Assembly (NCBI GenBank): GCA_037355855.1
Contig: CM074763.1
Span: 3,844,001 to 3,908,000 of the forward strand
DNA from: Pseudo-nitzschia pungens
Taxonomy: Eukaryota; Bacillariophyta; Bacillariophyceae; Bacillariales; Bacillariaceae
DNA length: 64,000 bases
Reading direction: 5' to 3'
In this document: piece by piece, positions 60,385 through 64,000 of the stretch
Layout of the letters: each line of letters begins with the position of its first letter
How positions within the stretch are numbered: position 1 is the stretch's first letter
Translations under genes and position numbers: made by a program
Notes under the pieces: generated by a model
What the model was told of the DNA's origin: nothing
What the model saw: the letters and a program-made list of their open reading frames with translations, nothing else
Databases searched by the model: none

Positions 60385-60721
60385 TGTGACACGGTAGCGT
60401 AGCTACGATCACGAATGAATAATTGCCTGAATCCTGCGTCACGGGAATCGAATATTATATGTATATGGCAACTTACGTTCATGGATACATTATTATATGT
60501 GTCCTAATTATTATGGTCGAGTCCCAGAAGAAGATATATGCCTAATCGTGGGAATTGACAATGAATCAACATTTATGGCAGAGCATGCCAAAATGTGGCT
60601 ATGCTCGGCGACCTCAAATTTTATATGTTCTCATTCTTAATTCGCGTAACAATATTTCGTAAAGTATCTAAACATTCACAATATTCATACCACTCCAAAA
60701 TTTCTACCTTAACGTGTAACA
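60385..60721 (+). repeat. 5' LTR of gypsy A copy 5
   Basis: 337 bp, starts TGTGACACGGTAGCG and ends AACGTGTAACA. It aligns along its length with 53137-53459, with scattered substitutions and small indels. Confidence 0.9.
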
Positions 60722-60844
60722 CAGTAATTACTGTTTATCTTTAAGTAGAAAGACAGTAATGATCAGTACTGAACAAACCCATCTCCGAAAACATCGACAG
60801 CCTCAACAACAGAGGCAACTTGTATCTCCAACAAGCAACTCAAC

Positions 60845-61894
60845 ATGGCAGGCCTATAAAGGGATCCGCCGATCACTTACAAGAGCTCCTTCGATTGAAC
60901 CGAACCCAAGCTCTTTATCCTCTACAACACCAACGCCGACAGCAACACCGACAGCATCAAGGTCCCTCTCTTCACCAAAAAAGGAGGCTTAGAAGAGCTC
61001 CTATTTGTAGAAGAATCATTTCGAAATGCAGCCAAGCTAATACAGCTTCCCATTAACAAACACCTCACTCACTTCAGTCGCTGTCTCACCACGGATGCTC
61101 AAAGCAAGTGGAACAACATGATCCAAGACCCACTTGATCCAGACAACCTCCAATATGAAGAAGAAGAGATTGGAGGATACGAGCAAGCTATCCTGGACTT
61201 CACCAAGTTCTATTGCAATGCCCGGGATGCCAGGGACATCATGCACACCTACCTCCGAAGCAACGACTGCAGAAAGACACCGGCAATGACATGTAAAGAA
61301 CACGCCGACCGAATCTTAATCCTCATGAAACACACCAGGAAACTGGACGGAAGCAGCGCTCCCCTCTCCAAGGTGGAGAAGCTAACCATCCTTCTACACT
61401 CCTTCCCAGCATCATGGATTGAACACTACGGCATGATCCACAGTGGCATACAAGAGGATACCACTGTTCAATTCATTGTCGATCACATGAGCTGCCACGA
61501 GCGGCAAGCTAACAAGAAGAGCAACAAAAATAACAACAAACAACAGAAGCGCTCAAACAATTCCAACAACAATAACAACAACAATTCTCGCAAGCGCAAC
61601 TCGCACTCCAACCACAAGGGAAACAACAACAAGAAGAAGTCCAATCCTTGCAGGATCCCTGGACACAACCATGATTGGTCCGAATGTCCTAAGAACAGGT
61701 TCTCCAAGAACTACAACAAGAGCCCTCATACAAAGACAGGAACAACCGAAACCTTCCATACCCAAGCTCACCTTGTCTCTGGAAGCAACGAGTCCTTCCA
61801 AGCCCACATGAAAGCAGCAATGGACTCATACCATTCCGAACATGGCGGCCGGACTGAAAGAAGTATCAATGGGGAACTTGTATGGCTCCCCTGA
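60845..61894 (+). pseudogene. Gag of gypsy A copy 5, with early stops
   Basis: ATG 60845 (MAG) is followed at codon 5 by TAA and, about 14 codons later, by TGA. Downstream the frame is open: VPLFTKKGGLEELLFVEESF, FYCNARDARDIMHTYLRS, CKEHADRILILMKHTRKL, VDHMSCHERQANKKSNK. An Asn-rich basic tract, the knuckle CRIPGHNHDWSEC and GSNESFQAHMKAAMDSYHSEH follow. It ends at TGA 61892-61894, with pol following in the same frame, as in copy 4. The two early stops prevent a full-length Gag. Confidence 0.85.
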
Positions 61895-64000
61895 CTTCAA
61901 GGCTCCAAGCCTCAAAAGAAGCCACAAGTTTCACCAAACCCAGCAATCACCTTGCCTCCAGCTCCCCAGGAACTGGATGCCAGCACAGCCCTGCTGTCTG
62001 GGATGACACATGGAGGAGATCTCCCAGATAAAGAGGGCAAGGAACCTACAGGATGGAGTATTCCTGTTGAAAGCTCAGCAAAGCCTGCGAACGCAGCAAC
62101 AACACAAACAGTTCGATTCTCCACACAGAGCAATACGAACATGGATCCGAATCAATCCAAGGGTACAGATGCATCAGCATCGATCAACGCAATTGATCCA
62201 AATAAGACAGCAACAGCATCAACAAATGGACCACTCTTGTCCCTGGCAAGAAATTGGTCTACCAGTACAGCAAAAAACCTCTATTGCAATCCCGGAAACT
62301 CCAAAGACTACACCAAAGGAGGTGCACTGGAGCAAAATTATTTAAAGCTGCTGTCGACTGCTGGAAATACAGCAGAACAGGCATCCCCGAATAAGAGCAA
62401 CGTGGCTCCTATTCTTTTAACTAACGTACAGTACATACAAGGCATTCCTCTCAAAGCAAGACCACTACTAGCCCTACTAGATAGTGGATCCTCCAGAACT
62501 CTAATCAACAAGCGAGCCCTACCATTCGGCACACTACCAATCAGAAGCAAACATCAAGTCCTAACCACTACAGCAAATGGAAGCTTTGATACTACAGAGT
62601 ATGTTATCATGAAGAACATCAAGCTACAAGAGTTCGGCAACTACACCATCGACAGACAAGAGGCAAAACTCTTCCATTCCCCCGACTGCAAATATGATTT
62701 GATCCTAGGCAGAGATTTCCTCCACCTAGCAAAGATCAATCTCCTATTCAAAGAAGGAGCAGTTCAGTGGATGGATAGAACAATTCCTATGAAGGACACG
62801 TCCTTATACCATGACAATTACAACATGCTCATGGAAGAACTAGAAGACGCTGAACTCTTTGCTGATGAGCTCTCCTTTGCCAATCCATACAAGTCCAAGG
62901 TAATCCTAGACAGAGCCTACCAAGAAACAGACCCTTCTACAGTCGCATAGCAACAATCCCACATGTCCAAAGCAGAGCAACAACAGCTCCAAGCAATACT
63001 AAGCAAGTATCCTAATGTCTTCAACGGAGAATTAGGGAAGTATCCACACAAAAAGATCTCTCTACGACTGAAGCCCGGATCCAAGCCCATACACAAGAAG
63101 CCTTATCCAGTTGCATACAAAAGAGAAGACCTATTCAAAAGGGAGCTCCAGAATCTTTGTAATGATGGAGTCCTCAAGCGTTGCACTGGACCGGCCGAAT
63201 GGGCGTTTCCAACCTTCATAGTACCAAAGAAAGACAACAGGGTACGATGGGTATCAGACTTTAGAGAACTGAATGAACTGCTTGAAAGACGTCCTTATCC
63301 AATCCCTAGGATATAGGATATCATGAACAAGCGCGGCAAGTATACCCACTTCACCAAGATTGACTTGTCCATGCAATACTACTGCTTTGAACTCGACGAC
63401 GCAAGCAAGAAGCTCTGTACCATAGTGACACCATATGGTTGCTATGAATATCAGCGCCTACCAATGGGAGTTAAAGTCTCTCCAGACGTTGCTCAGCAAC
63501 TAATGGAAGATATCCTACAAGACACTGACTGCACTTTTTTTATTGATGATATTGGCATCTAGACCAATGGCTCCTTTGATCTACACATGAAGACCATTGA
63601 CAAAATCCTAGACCGACTCAACCAGAATGGACTCAAGTGCAACCCACTCAAGTGTGATTGGGCTGTACAAGAGACTGACTTCCTTGGATACTGGATGACA
63701 CCTACAGCAGTTAAGCCATGGAGGAAGAAGATCGAAGCCATCCTACATATGGACCGACCTCGAACTATAACCCAAGTCAAGTCCTTCCTTGGAGCAGTCG
63801 GATACTACAGAGACATGTGGCCTCAAAGATCTCATGTCCTATCTCCTCTCTTTGATATCACTGGGACCCTCAAGAAGACTCCTCAAGCAGCTGCCATCAA
63901 AGGCAAACAAAGAAAAGCTCCTTCAGCTTTCACTTGTGGTCCTGCTCAAGATAAAGCCTTTCAAGAGATGAAAGCAATGGTAGCAGCAGATGCTCTGAAC
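61895..64000 (+). pseudogene. Pol of gypsy A copy 5 (stops; continues past window)
   Basis: The frame is open from the gag TGA, through a Pro-rich linker and protease LLDSGSSRTLINKRAL, to TAG 62948-62950. It then continues in the same frame through RT with further TAGs near 63314 and 63560, where copy 4 has Gln (CAA) and Trp (TGG). RT blocks VSDFRELNELLERRPYPIP and FFIDDIGI are visible; the Tyr of YIDD is Phe here. RNase H is just beginning at the window end. Inactive unless suppressed. Confidence 0.88.

Larger units (their letters stand above)
60385..64000 (+). mobile_element. Gypsy A copy 5 (degenerate, cut by window end)
   Basis: 5' LTR 60385-60721, palindrome CAGTAATTACTG at 60722-60733, gag and the first two thirds of pol. 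The last five bases before the LTR are gtact, the presumed target copy; the 3' side is outside the window. Gag and pol are collinear with copy 4 and strongly similar, but contain several stop codons. Confidence 0.88.

Noticed and set aside
62948..63562. Reassignment of TAG to a sense codon
   Set aside because: The intact copy 4 has no internal TAG, and other genes end normally; simple decay explains the stops.
1..64000. tRNA or rRNA genes
   Set aside because: No cloverleaf or rRNA core sequence was recognised; the only B-box-like match is in the LINE 5' UTR without a convincing A box.

Overview
The window looks like a repeat-rich stretch of diatom (stramenopile) nuclear DNA. Two things point there. 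Several intron-less host genes encode an ER signal peptide that ends at an A/S/G-F junction, the usual diatom plastid-import presequence. The retroelements include Ty1/copia elements of the type known from diatoms (protease with DSHADT, integrase with KWYTDT and LISDGAREQ). No species is assigned.

Layout. (1) 1-16369 is a retroelement pile-up. It holds a minus-strand Ty3/gypsy element ('gypsy A', cut by the window edge), then a plus-strand LINE (1372-13953) split by a copia-type LTR element (2072-8100) whose pol is a copia/gypsy chimera. After these come a gypsy A relic (13954-15210), an older LINE fragment (15211-15834) and a MITE-like foldback element (15835-16369). (2) 16370-28074 is a host gene island: an 851-aa plastid-targeted Lys/Ala- and Met-rich protein, three secreted or plastid-targeted proteins that share a C-terminal 'DLGM' motif, a coiled-coil protein, and a CCDC124/Lso2 orthologue. 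(3) 28075-59888 is one decayed copia element blown apart by later insertions: a 13.2-kb minus-strand LINE with a 19-bp target duplication (28591-41801), an internally deleted 'gypsy B' element (41939-47768, itself hit by a solo gypsy A LTR), a minus-strand gypsy A relic (49768-52066), and a complete gypsy A with LTRs identical by eye (53137-58870). (4) 60385-64000 is another gypsy A with stop codons, cut by the window end.

The coding parts of the transposons are read by homology to retroelement families (gag, aspartic protease, RT, RNase H, integrase; APE endonuclease in the LINEs). The 5-bp duplications flanking four LTR insertions and the 19-bp duplication flanking the LINE fix their boundaries. 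The strongest unexplained signals are: the clustered DLGM-motif family; perfect palindromes sitting where the primer-binding site should be in two different gypsy families; single in-frame stops (mostly UGA) between gag and pol in several elements; the copia/gypsy chimera; and the huge repeat-built 5' region of the LINE.
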